49,838 nucleotides of DNA from positions 1-49,838 of the forward strand of contig CAMBWI010000010.1 of NCBI GenBank assembly GCA_945871445.1, in the 5' to 3' direction. A program made the position numbers and the translations under genes. The DNA is from Singulisphaera sp. GP187. GTDB taxonomy: Bacteria; Planctomycetota; Phycisphaerae; Phycisphaerales; SM1A02. This document shows, one piece after another, positions 1 through 7,072 of the stretch (within the stretch, counting starts at the first letter, position 1; each line of letters opens with the position of its first letter). The notes beneath the pieces were generated by a model. It was not told the origin of the DNA. It saw only the letters and a list, made by a program, of their open reading frames with translations, and made no database searches.

Positions 1-254
1 TCCTTGCCAGCAGCATCCATCGCTTGAAAAATGAGCAGGATCGACCAGTGATCTTGCGCATAAAGCATGTCTTGCAGTTCCGCCATCATCTGCACGCTCT
101 TTTCCAGGAGTTCTTTTGAATCCCCCTTCTTGATTCCAGGCAATCCAGACGTTTCATTTGGATCGCAATGCTTCAGCCGAAATGCGTCACCGTCGGTCAC
201 TGCATACTTTTTTCGAAGTGACTTTGCAGCTTCCAGTATGTCTTGCGGTTTCAT
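1..254 (-). CDS. PPK2-family polyphosphate kinase, N-terminal part (runs off the left edge)
   Basis: Read on the minus strand from an ATG at 252-254, the frame stays open to the window edge and gives 84 residues. The product begins MKPQDILEAAKSLRKKYAV. It ends in WSILLIFQAMDAAGK, which is the Walker A segment of the PPK2 family; these enzymes transfer phosphate between polyphosphate and nucleotides. The preceding LQDMLYAQDHW segment is also typical of the family, whose members are usually about 270-300 residues, so roughly two thirds lies outside the window. No strong Shine-Dalgarno site is seen; a TACAAC hexamer lies 8 bases before the ATG. The gene points the same way as tRNA-Val and gltX. 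Whether it is a poly-P:AMP phosphotransferase or an NDP kinase cannot be told from this fragment. Confidence 0.88.
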   Translation of the reverse strand, partial: MKPQDILEAAKSLRKKYAVTDGDAFRLKHCDPNETSGLPGIKKGDSKELLEKSVQMMAELQDMLYAQDHWSILLIFQAMDAAGK

Positions 255-340
255 ATTGGCAAGTTGTATCAGGAAAAAAACATTATCAACTTCAAATGCG
301 ACTTTGCAAATTATTTTGAAGCCCATCCGCCCGCATACAT

Positions 341-367
341 CCCCCTTTCACAACTTCGGAAAGGGGG
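341..367. other. GC-rich hairpin between tRNA-Val and the PPK2 gene
   Basis: Nine bases at 341-349 (CCCCCTTTC) pair perfectly with 359-367 (GAAAGGGGG) around a 9-base loop. It lies downstream of tRNA-Val(GAC) on the minus strand. It has no T-run after it in either direction, so it is not a standard intrinsic terminator. It may be a processing or transcript-end structure. The T-rich tract straight after the tRNA (377-388 on the minus strand) is the more likely place for transcription to stop. Confidence 0.4.
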
Positions 368-388
368 GATTGAAGGCGAAAAAAAGAA

Positions 389-462
389 TGAACCGTACTG
401 GGCTCGAACCAGTGACCTCCTCCGTGTCATGGAGGCGCGCTAGCCAACTGCGCCAACGGTCC
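389..462 (-). tRNA. tRNA-Val(GAC)
   Basis: On the minus strand a 74-base cloverleaf folds fully. The 7-bp acceptor stem is GGACCGT with ACGGTTC and the discriminator base is A. The D arm is GCGC/GCGC. The anticodon stem is CCTCC/GGAGG with loop ATGACAC, giving anticodon GAC (valine, GUC/GUU codons). The T arm is ACTGG/CCAGT with loop TTCGAGC. CCA is not encoded. It lies about 50 bp downstream of the gltX stop codon in the same orientation but has its own promoter-like sequence. Confidence 0.97.
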
Positions 463-472
463 GTTCAATCAC

Positions 473-501
473 ATCCTACGGCGTTCAGTACGAATGGGCA
501 A
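473..501 (-). promoter_or_regulatory. Sigma-70-type promoter of tRNA-Val(GAC)
   Basis: On the minus strand, TTGCCC (501-496) and TAGGAT (478-473) are separated by 17 bases. The -10 box ends 10 bases before the first base of the mature tRNA. It fits entirely between the gltX stop codon and the tRNA, so the tRNA is probably transcribed on its own. Confidence 0.5.
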
Positions 502-513
502 GATGCTCGTTCT

Positions 514-2169
514 TCACGCTTGCGAAGCGACGCAGCGATCGATTCGTTTGAGAGAACTCGCCTTTCCAAGAATTGCCAGAGTGTCAAAGATTGGCGGACT
601 GACAGTTGATCCACAAAGTGCAACACGTAAAGGCTGAGCGATGGATCCAAGATTTCCACCCGCTTCACTCTCTACATATGGCTTGATCGCTGCTTCAAGA
701 CCCTGCACAGACCAATCACCGCACTGAGATAAAATTTTGGAGAGTGCCTTCAAATGCTCACAACCACTTGGCGTCGCACCGTGTAAGAATTTCTTGACCG
801 CCTTTGTATCCCATTCAAGTACATCGTCTGCAACAGTAATAAATCCATTTGTTCGAAAAAGATCATCGAGTGTTTTGCTGCGCTCTTGACTTGCATCACA
901 AAGAGAACGGAACTGTGCATCTGTCACGCGTGACATAAATTCTGGATGAAATGTCCGTCCATGGTCGGCAACCTTGGCAACAAATTCTTCTCGCGGCATC
1001 GCTTGCAATGCGTGCAAATTGAACGCAAGCAATTTCGAGCGATCAAATTTTGCGGGCGTCTTCACCACTCGTGCAAGATCAAAATGGCTCTTGAGAAATT
1101 CTCGATCAAATTTTTCCAAATCTCCACCAGGACTCCATCCATTGAGCGATAAAAAGTTGCAAATGACCTCTGGCAAATATCCAGATCGACGGAAATCATC
1201 AACATTAATTTCTGGAAGTATGACGCCCAGTGCAGAGGCGAGAGAACTTGCGCACGCAAGATCGAGTTGAGTATTTTTATCTTTGATCCATGCAGAAAAT
1301 AGAACTGGATCGACGGTGTTCGCTGGAGGCGAAGTCATCCCCCGCTCTGCGATTGCCTTTCGCAGGACCTTGTCTTTGTCGCGCTTGGACATTTTTGATC
1401 CATCCGGATTAAAAATGAGCGGCAAGTGACCATAGATCGGTCTGCGAAAACCAAGCGCATCCTGCAGAACAATGTGCTTGGCGCTGTTATTGAAATGCTC
1501 TTGTGCACGCAAGACATGCGTGACGCCCATCAGTTCATCATCAACAACAACAGCGAAGTGATATGTTGGAAATCCGTCAGCCTTGCGGATGACGAAGTCG
1601 TCTGTCTCTCCCGCTGGAATGATCGCGTCGCCAAGAATCTCGTCGCAGATCGTGATGGGACTTTGCGGAGTATGAAATCGAATGACCGCTGGTTTGCCTA
1701 CAGCAAGAAACTCTGCGACTTTTTCTGCGCTCAACGCACGAGCAGCTTGGCCGGTGTATCGAAATGGCTTGTTTTCAGCCTTTGCGGCGTCTCTCAAAGA
1801 GGCAAGTTCTTCTGTCGTCTCAAATGCGTAATACGCTTTGCCGCTGGCGATCAAAAGGTCAAAATACTTTCGATAGGTATCGAGCCGCTGTGCTTGAAAG
1901 TATGGACCACGATCTCCGCCGCCGCAACCTTCAAAGACTGGTCCTTCGTCCCAATCAATGCCAAGCCACAACAAATCTTTGACAAAACCAATACTCGCAG
2001 CGTCGCTCGATCTCTTCTGATCGGTGTCTTCAATGCGCAGCACGAAGGTGCCGCCCCTGCCCTTGGCAAATGCCCAACAGAAAAGCGCAGTTCGCGCTCC
2101 TCCAACATGAAGATTGCCAGATGGACTTGGTGCAAAGCGCGTGACGATTTTGTTTGAATTCGAACTCAT
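514..2169 (-). CDS. gltX: Glutamyl-tRNA synthetase
   Basis: This class I aminoacyl-tRNA synthetase (551 residues) charges tRNA-Glu with glutamate in the cytoplasm. The N-terminal Rossmann fold shows RFAPSPSGNLHVGGART, in which HVGG is the HIGH-type signature, followed by LRIEDTDQKRS. The second ATP-binding signature is KMSKRDKDK near residue 260. The family is usually 470-500 residues long. The extra length here is an insertion of about 55-60 residues between KMSKR and the conserved GYLPEVICNFLSLNGWS segment. The C-terminal helical part is the anticodon-binding domain. The start is the ATG at 2169, 36 bp from a divergent phosphoesterase gene. A -10-like TAGTCT (2195-2190) overlaps the -10-like box of that neighbour. 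The enzyme class is certain; discrimination between tRNA-Glu and tRNA-Gln is not shown by sequence alone. Confidence 0.96.
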   Translation of the reverse strand: MSSNSNKIVTRFAPSPSGNLHVGGARTALFCWAFAKGRGGTFVLRIEDTDQKRSSDAASIGFVKDLLWLGIDWDEGPVFEGCGGGDRGPYFQAQRLDTYRKYFDLLIASGKAYYAFETTEELASLRDAAKAENKPFRYTGQAARALSAEKVAEFLAVGKPAVIRFHTPQSPITICDEILGDAIIPAGETDDFVIRKADGFPTYHFAVVVDDELMGVTHVLRAQEHFNNSAKHIVLQDALGFRRPIYGHLPLIFNPDGSKMSKRDKDKVLRKAIAERGMTSPPANTVDPVLFSAWIKDKNTQLDLACASSLASALGVILPEINVDDFRRSGYLPEVICNFLSLNGWSPGGDLEKFDREFLKSHFDLARVVKTPAKFDRSKLLAFNLHALQAMPREEFVAKVADHGRTFHPEFMSRVTDAQFRSLCDASQERSKTLDDLFRTNGFITVADDVLEWDTKAVKKFLHGATPSGCEHLKALSKILSQCGDWSVQGLEAAIKPYVESEAGGNLGSIAQPLRVALCGSTVSPPIFDTLAILGKASSLKRIDRCVASQA

Positions 2170-2193
2170 AGATTGCTCTGTGGATTGTCAGAC

Positions 2194-2199
2194 TAGGAT
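2194..2199 (+). promoter_or_regulatory. -10-like TAGGAT placed for leaderless start at 2206
   Basis: TAGGAT is followed by exactly six bases and then the GTG start of the phosphoesterase gene. Initiation 6-7 bases downstream would begin the mRNA at the start codon. The same bases contain AGGA at a spacing usable as a Shine-Dalgarno site, so the two readings compete here. Confidence 0.4.
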
Positions 2200-2205
2200 G
2201 AAGTT

Positions 2206-2724
2206 GTGAAGCCTAGCAAACCCGAAGTTGACATTCAGGCAGAAACGCGAATTGGCGTGCTTTCGGATAGTCACGGAGATGCAAATCGCACTCGAATTGC
2301 GGTCGAAGAACTTGTACGACTTGGCGCAACAATGTTCATTCATTGCGGCGATATCGAAACAATCGAGTGTCTCGATCCTCTTGCTGGACTGAATGCTCAC
2401 ATCGTCTTTGGCAACTGCGACGAACCATCAGAACTTCAGGATTATGCTCGATCGATTGGTATCACTGTTCATCATCCGCTTGGCGAATTCATCGTCGATG
2501 GTCATCGGATCGCCTTTACGCATGGCGACGATCCCAAGTGTATGCAAGGGCCAATCGATTCCAAAGCGCATTGGCTCTTTCATGGTCACACGCATCACAA
2601 GCGGGATGTCAAGATTCAATCGACGCGCGTGGTCAATCCTGGCGCGCTCTACCGAGCGAAACCTCATACAGTTGCTTTGGTCACGCCAATGATCGGTGCT
2701 GTCCAATTTGAAACAATCTCGTGA
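2206..2724 (+). CDS. YfcE/MJ0936-type metallophosphoesterase
   Basis: This 172-residue single-domain calcineurin-like phosphodiesterase has the metal-binding motifs in the expected order: DSHGD near residue 22, HCGDIE, a GNCD motif, THGDD, GHTHHKRD and NPGALYRAK. Relatives are Mn-dependent phosphodiesterases of about 160-185 residues acting on small phosphodiesters; the natural substrate here is unknown. The start is GTG at 2206. The nearby ATG at 2199 is out of frame, and the reading frame gives the family's usual short N-terminus. The gene is divergent from gltX and is followed on the same strand by a small membrane protein and CorA. No truncation or odd residue was noticed. Confidence 0.9.
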   Translation: MKPSKPEVDIQAETRIGVLSDSHGDANRTRIAVEELVRLGATMFIHCGDIETIECLDPLAGLNAHIVFGNCDEPSELQDYARSIGITVHHPLGEFIVDGHRIAFTHGDDPKCMQGPIDSKAHWLFHGHTHHKRDVKIQSTRVVNPGALYRAKPHTVALVTPMIGAVQFETIS

Positions 2725-2763
2725 GCGATTGTTGGCGGCACGCACATATGAATACAGAATTTG

Positions 2764-3225
2764 ATGAACTCTGAAACGCTTCAATTCCTTGTCCTCTTGT
2801 TGAACTTCGCATCTGCGTGGATGATGGTTGGATTGATTTGGTTGATTCAGGTCGTTCACTATCCATTATTCTCTTTAGTCGGCCGCGACGCATTCGTTGC
2901 GTATGCCGCACAGCACGTCCGCAGAATCACAATGCTTGTTGCTCCAATTATGTTGATTGAACTGCTGTCATCAATAGCACTCTGTATTGTTCGGCCGCCC
3001 GCAGTTGAAATTTGGATCGTCATTCTGGGAATGGTTCTCGTCGCACTGGCTTGGATTTCAACCTGGATGTTGCAGATTCCAGCTCATGAAAAACTTGTCA
3101 GTGGATTTGATTCTGCCGTGAATTTGAGACTGGTGCGAACAAACTGGATCCGCACCATTGCATGGACTTGTCATGGAATCGTGACGGGTTGGATGTGCTG
3201 GATGTGCTTGACCGCAATTGCCTGA
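2764..3225 (+). CDS. Conserved integral membrane protein, four predicted helices
   Basis: The product (153 residues from the ATG at 2764; a TTG lies directly before it) is strongly hydrophobic, with about four membrane segments near residues 6-28, 50-70, 78-103 and 128-150. Short charged or polar stretches between them carry VVHYPLF (about residue 30) and MLQIPAHEKL (about residue 102). Such HYP and QIPxH motifs recur in small uncharacterised bacterial membrane proteins, but I cannot name a family with confidence. The end overlaps the TTG alternative start of the corA frame by 8 bases, so the two may be co-transcribed. No function is proposed. Confidence 0.75.
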   Translation: MNSETLQFLVLLLNFASAWMMVGLIWLIQVVHYPLFSLVGRDAFVAYAAQHVRRITMLVAPIMLIELLSSIALCIVRPPAVEIWIVILGMVLVALAWISTWMLQIPAHEKLVSGFDSAVNLRLVRTNWIRTIAWTCHGIVTGWMCWMCLTAIA

Positions 3226-3250
3226 TCCATCGATTCATCATGCAAACAAG

Positions 3251-3256
3251 TACGAT
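3251..3256 (+). promoter_or_regulatory. -10-like TACGAT placed for leaderless corA
   Basis: TACGAT is followed by six bases and then the ATG at 3263. No Shine-Dalgarno site precedes that ATG. The geometry matches the boxes before the genes at 2206, 17226, 17258, 18423 and 29452. Confidence 0.35.
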
Positions 3257-3262
3257 GTGCCA

Positions 3263-4363
3263 ATGGGCAAGCATCGGAAAAATCGAAAGCGAATTGAACT
3301 TCCGCCAATAGAACTTGCGCCGGGATTCCTTGAAAAAACAAGTGTTGTCACGGCGGTAAAAACTACTTTGTTTGCATGGGACACAAATCGTTTCGTCGAA
3401 CACGAAATCACGAACCTCGTTGAAATTGCAAAGCTTCGTGAAAATCTTCCGATGTTGTGGCTCAACATAGACGGAACGCCTGATTCGTCATTTTTGGCGC
3501 AACTTGGCCAACTTTTCAATCTCCATCCACTCGCACTCGAAGATGTTCAGCATCCAACACAACGCGCGAAAGTTGAACCATTTGGTGAGAATTTATTTGT
3601 TGTCGTTCCAATGCCTTTCAAAGAAGGTGGGCCATTTGAAACAGAGCAGTTAGCGATGTTTGTCGGACCATCTGTTGTCATTACGATCTCCGAGCAAGTC
3701 GATGGTGATTGTCTCGAGCATGTTCGTCAGAGAATTCGACTGCACGAAGGACGCGTGCGTGACAAAGGTGCGCCATATTTGTCATTTGCGATCATTGATG
3801 CGGTCATTGATAACTATTTCCCTATCGTGAATGAACTGGGAAATCGTATTGATCATATCGAGGAAGTGGTTGTCGACAGCCGCACCGCACCAGACATGTA
3901 TGCGATTCGTGATGCGAAACACGATCTTGCAAAGGCGCGCCAAGCGATCTGGCCTATGCGCGATGTATTGACAGCGATGATGACGATGGAAGTTTGGTTT
4001 GATATGGAACACCGCATTTTTCTGCGCAACGCACTCGACCATGTCATGCGACTCATCGATATGCTCGATTCCGAGCGGACGATGGCTTCAGATTTAATGG
4101 AACTTTCGATCGCGATTGCGAATGCGAAACTCGGCGAGGTGACGAAGGTGTTGACGATGATCGCCACCATATTCATTCCGATCACTTTTATCGCAGGTGT
4201 CTATGGCATGAACTTTGATTTTATGCCTGAGCTCCATTGGAAATATGGATACGCGTTGGCGTTGGGGCTGATGGGATTGTCCACGTTGGGATTCATGGTG
4301 ATGTTTTGGAGGCGCGGGTGGTTTCGCTCGTCGATCATGAGTGACCGCGCTCCGCGGAAATAG
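3263..4363 (+). CDS. corA: CorA-family Mg2+/Co2+ transporter
   Basis: This pentameric inner-membrane channel protein takes up magnesium and related divalent cations. The large N-terminal cytoplasmic domain (about residues 1-295) includes the long helices with AIIDAVIDNYFPIVNELG. The C-terminus holds the two membrane helices: the first ends in the hallmark GMN (FIAGVYGMNFDFMPE), and the second is ALALGLMGLSTLGFMVMFW followed by basic residues. From ATG 3263 the length is 366 residues, normal for the family. A TTG at 3218 extends the frame by 15 residues and overlaps the upstream gene, but nothing in the extension looks conserved. The last codons contain a small GC hairpin (4345-4357, CCGCG-CTC-CGCGG). 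The gene ends about 30 bp before the long inverted repeat described below. Confidence 0.93.
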   Translation: MGKHRKNRKRIELPPIELAPGFLEKTSVVTAVKTTLFAWDTNRFVEHEITNLVEIAKLRENLPMLWLNIDGTPDSSFLAQLGQLFNLHPLALEDVQHPTQRAKVEPFGENLFVVVPMPFKEGGPFETEQLAMFVGPSVVITISEQVDGDCLEHVRQRIRLHEGRVRDKGAPYLSFAIIDAVIDNYFPIVNELGNRIDHIEEVVVDSRTAPDMYAIRDAKHDLAKARQAIWPMRDVLTAMMTMEVWFDMEHRIFLRNALDHVMRLIDMLDSERTMASDLMELSIAIANAKLGEVTKVLTMIATIFIPITFIAGVYGMNFDFMPELHWKYGYALALGLMGLSTLGFMVMFWRRGWFRSSIMSDRAPRK

Positions 4364-4393
4364 AGCCGCAGACACAGTCACGGAATTGCATAA

Positions 4394-4529
4394 GTGAGCA
4401 GCCGTGGAAAGTCCTCTCGGGACTCAGACAGTCCTCGGCGACCGACACGATCCGATTTGCGAAGTTTGATTGCAAGCGCAGTCGGCCGCGTGCGGAACTC
4501 GCCCGAGAGAACTTTCCAGCGGCTGACAC
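4394..4529. ncRNA. Candidate structured RNA with a long closing stem and central bubble (6S-like shape)
   Basis: The corA-glnN gap has no convincing protein gene but holds a long imperfect palindrome. Positions 4399-4421 pair with 4502-4525 over 23 bp with one mismatch and one bulge. An outer 3 bp (4394-4396 with 4527-4529) extends the stem. Inside, an asymmetric internal loop (4422-4437 and 4490-4501) separates it from a second stem (4438-4446 with 4481-4489, one mismatch) and an apical region of 34 bases. Within the loop, 4420-4434 can form a small hairpin (GGACT-CAGAC-AGTCC). Read on the minus strand this places a hairpin on the 3' side of a central bubble, which is the layout of 6S RNA. 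No 6S consensus sequence was verified and the strand is undecided. On the plus strand it could instead be a leader element of glnN. Confidence 0.4.
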
Positions 4530-4736
4530 GGTTGTTGAAGTGCGACTGAACCAGCCACGGACACAGGCAGAGATTGAGCACGCATAAAAAAGTGCGACTG
4601 GAAAAACTAGATGAAACAACATTGTCACGAATTTGAAGTTTGTTTCAGTCTTCGCAGCCGAGGCTTTATTCGGTTTGTCTGATCCAATTTGAACCCACAC
4701 GTACAAAGATCGCAGTATTTACCCCCTTGCGCCCAC

Positions 4737-4867
4737 AAGGAGAATCTTGGATGATGATCTATATGCAGCTCGCGGAGCCGCAGATTGACCTTCACGGACG
4801 AGAAAGATCGAATGACCAAACCCTTCACAATTCCAATGGATACTCAGCATTCAAATCGCGCTTCTGA
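4737..4867 (+). promoter_or_regulatory. Possible leader ORF with a strong ribosome-binding site before glnN
   Basis: The 448 bp between corA and glnN contain, besides the hairpin, a perfect AAGGAG at 4737-4742. It lies 8 bases upstream of an ATG at 4751. That ATG opens a 38-codon frame ending at 4867, which overlaps the first 56 bases of glnN in another frame. AAGGAG also sits in the 3' arm of a small hairpin (CCTTG/CAAGG). By contrast the glnN ATG at 4812 has only a weak purine run before it. The arrangement could couple glnN translation to the short frame. The peptide resembles nothing I know, and it may be fortuitous. Confidence 0.3.
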
Positions 4868-6965
4868 TTATTTCGGTTCACTCACCTTCAGCGGTGATGT
4901 GATGCTCAAGAGATTGCCGCCGGAAGTTTTTATGAACCTTCAGCTCACGATGCAGCGCAACCTTTCGCTCGATCGATCGATTGCAAACACCGTTGCATCT
5001 GCAATCAAGGAATGGGCGCTTGAACACGGTGCTACTCATTACTGTCATTGGTTTCAGCCACTCACTGGATTGACTGCCGAGAAGCACGACGCGTTCCTCT
5101 CGCCAACAGGTGATGGTGGAGCAATCGAAAAATTCTCTGGTGATGCTCTCATTCAAGGCGAGCCAGATGCTTCCAGTTTTCCATCCGGTGGAATTCGTGA
5201 TACATACGAAGCGCGTGGATACACAGCGTGGGATGCGACGAGTCCTGTGTTCTTGCTGCGCGGAAGCGATGGAAATAAAACCCTCTGCATTCCAACTGCT
5301 TTCGTTTCGTGGACTGGTGAAGCGCTTGATCAAAAGACTCCACTCCTTCGTTCGATCGATGCAGTTTCCAAACATGCAATGCGCATTGTGCGTTTGTTTG
5401 GCGACACAAAAGCATCCACAGCGATTGCCACACTTGGCTGCGAACAGGAATATTTTCTTATTGACCGCACACTCTTTCTGCAACGTCTTGATCTTGTGGT
5501 CTGCGGTCGAACTCTCGTCGGCGCTCAACCACCCAAGGGTCAGCAATTAGAAGATCACTACTTTGGAGCGATTCCTGAAGCTGTTTTGGCATATATGACC
5601 GAATGCGAAGAGCGATTGTTTGAACTTGGAATCCCCGTCAAAACTCGCCACAATGAAGTGGCTCCTGGGCAATACGAACTTGCTCCAACTTTCGAAAATT
5701 CCAATGTCGCCGTTGATCATCAGATGACCACGATGCATGTGTTGCGGTCCGTTGCGAGAAAGCACGGATTGGAGTGCCTGCTTCATGAAAAACCATTTGC
5801 TGGGATCAACGGCTCTGGCAAGCACAATAACTGGTCGATGTCGACGGATACAGGAGTCAATCTTCTTGATCCACGCGACGACACGTATCCCAATATGCAG
5901 TTTATGGTTTGCCTCGCAGCGATCATCCGTGCAGTTGATTTGCACGCTGACTTGCTTCGAGTATCTATTGCAACGGCTCACAACGATCATCGTCTTGGCG
6001 CGAATGAAGCCCCTCCTGCAATTATGTCGATCTATCTCGGCGAGAAGCTCACAAGCATTCTGGATCAACTCGTCGCAGGCGAAACAAAGAAGTCATCAAA
6101 GACAATGGATCTCGATTTGGGCGCGAGAACACTCCCTCAGATTCCTCGCCATTCCAGCGATCGCAATCGAACAAGTCCTTTCGCATTCACAGGAAACAAG
6201 TTTGAGTTTCGCGCTGTCGGTTCGTCCCAGTCAGTGGCTTGGCCGAACACTGTGCTCAACACAATCATTGCAGAGAGTTTAGATTTCATTGCAACTTCAC
6301 TCGAATCGAAACTCGGGAAAAATCTGACTCCTGCGAAGATGGAAACAGTTGTCAGAGCGTTGTTGAAAGACATTGTGAAGACGCATAAACGTGTTTGCTT
6401 TGACGGAAATGGCTACAGCGCAGAATGGCATGCGGAAGCGGCAAAGCGTGGGTTGCCAAATTTCTCTTCGACTGCGGATGCGTTGCCATCTCTTGCGACA
6501 AAGAAGGCAGAGAAGTTGTTTGCTGCGTATGGCGTTCTCTCACATCGCGAACTGCACGCTCGATATGAAATTCAAATGGAGCAGTATTGCAAGATCGTTC
6601 AGATCGAAGGGCGAACTTTGTCGCAAATGGCGATCACTCAAATCTTGCCCGCAGCTTTGCGAGCGCAAGGAGAATTGGCTGATGTCGTTGCCGCAACTCA
6701 GCACGCAGGCGTCCCCTGCCCTGAAAGCGAAGCGGCACTTCGTGAACTTGCTGGTCAGGTCACAACTTTGCGCAGTGCTGCGGCAACGCTCGATTCTGCC
6801 ACATCGAAAGATGTGCCCAATATCGAAAAGCGCGTTCGTCATTTCCGTGATGTTGTGGTTCCTGCGATGGGTAAAGTTCGTGAAATCAGCGATACTTTGG
6901 AACGAGTCGTGCCTGCAGACATCTGGCCGATGCCCGATTACTCCTCGATGTTGCTGATTCGCTGA
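4812..6965 (+). CDS. glnN: Type III glutamine synthetase
   Basis: GSIII enzymes make glutamine from glutamate, ammonia and ATP and are cytoplasmic dodecamers. The 717-residue length matches GSIII (about 700-730) rather than GSI (about 470). Visible signatures are the N-terminal [16 protein letters not shown] segment, [52 protein letters not shown] and [16 protein letters not shown]. The C-terminal part is helical, as in the family. The ATG at 4812 was chosen over the TTG at 4785 because it fits the family N-terminus. The gene is monocistronic, with an intrinsic terminator right after it. Its upstream region is unusually long and structured, so control at the RNA level is possible. No adenylylation-type regulatory sequence is expected for this class. 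Confidence 0.96.
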   Translation: MTKPFTIPMDTQHSNRASDYFGSLTFSGDVMLKRLPPEVFMNLQLTMQRNLSLDRSIANTVASAIKEWALEHGATHYCHWFQPLTGLTAEKHDAFLSPTGDGGAIEKFSGDALIQGEPDASSFPSGGIRDTYEARGYTAWDATSPVFLLRGSDGNKTLCIPTAFVSWTGEALDQKTPLLRSIDAVSKHAMRIVRLFGDTKASTAIATLGCEQEYFLIDRTLFLQRLDLVVCGRTLVGAQPPKGQQLEDHYFGAIPEAVLAYMTECEERLFELGIPVKTRHNEVAPGQYELAPTFENSNVAVDHQMTTMHVLRSVARKHGLECLLHEKPFAGINGSGKHNNWSMSTDTGVNLLDPRDDTYPNMQFMVCLAAIIRAVDLHADLLRVSIATAHNDHRLGANEAPPAIMSIYLGEKLTSILDQLVAGETKKSSKTMDLDLGARTLPQIPRHSSDRNRTSPFAFTGNKFEFRAVGSSQSVAWPNTVLNTIIAESLDFIATSLESKLGKNLTPAKMETVVRALLKDIVKTHKRVCFDGNGYSAEWHAEAAKRGLPNFSSTADALPSLATKKAEKLFAAYGVLSHRELHARYEIQMEQYCKIVQIEGRTLSQMAITQILPAALRAQGELADVVAATQHAGVPCPESEAALRELAGQVTTLRSAAATLDSATSKDVPNIEKRVRHFRDVVVPAMGKVREISDTLERVVPADIWPMPDYSSMLLIR

Positions 6966-6995
6966 ACTGCAAACGTCTGTGCAAAGTTTCCAATC

Positions 6996-7023
6996 CCTCG
7001 GTGCAAAGCCGAGGGTTTTTCTT
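6996..7023 (+). terminator. Intrinsic terminator after glnN
   Basis: CCCTCGG (6996-7002) pairs perfectly with CCGAGGG (7010-7016) around a 7-base loop, followed by TTTT. A TATACT hexamer (7023-7028) directly behind it could be the -10 box of tig, which would give tig a leader of roughly 38 bases. Confidence 0.85.
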
Positions 7024-7072
7024 ATACTCTTGAACTCTTCGCAATTGATTTAATTTTGAAATAAGGACCATT

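Noticed and set aside
1426-2157. 243-codon plus-strand frame opposite gltX
   Set aside because: It is fully antisense to the conserved synthetase domain and is a shadow of its codon usage.
2748-2774. Eight-codon upstream frame before the small membrane protein
   Set aside because: It starts at a chance ATG without a ribosome-binding site and overlaps the real start in another frame; there is nothing to support translation.
4394-4529. RNase P RNA, tmRNA or SRP RNA in the corA-glnN gap
   Set aside because: GGAAAGTCC and CAGACAG recall RNase P fragments, but the order is wrong and the conserved ACAGAA and later regions are missing. No tmRNA ends or tag frame and no SRP tetraloop motif were found.
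4335-4706. Minus-strand frame of 123 codons in the corA-glnN gap
   Set aside because: It covers the end of corA and the long inverted repeat, has an implausible composition and no ribosome-binding site.
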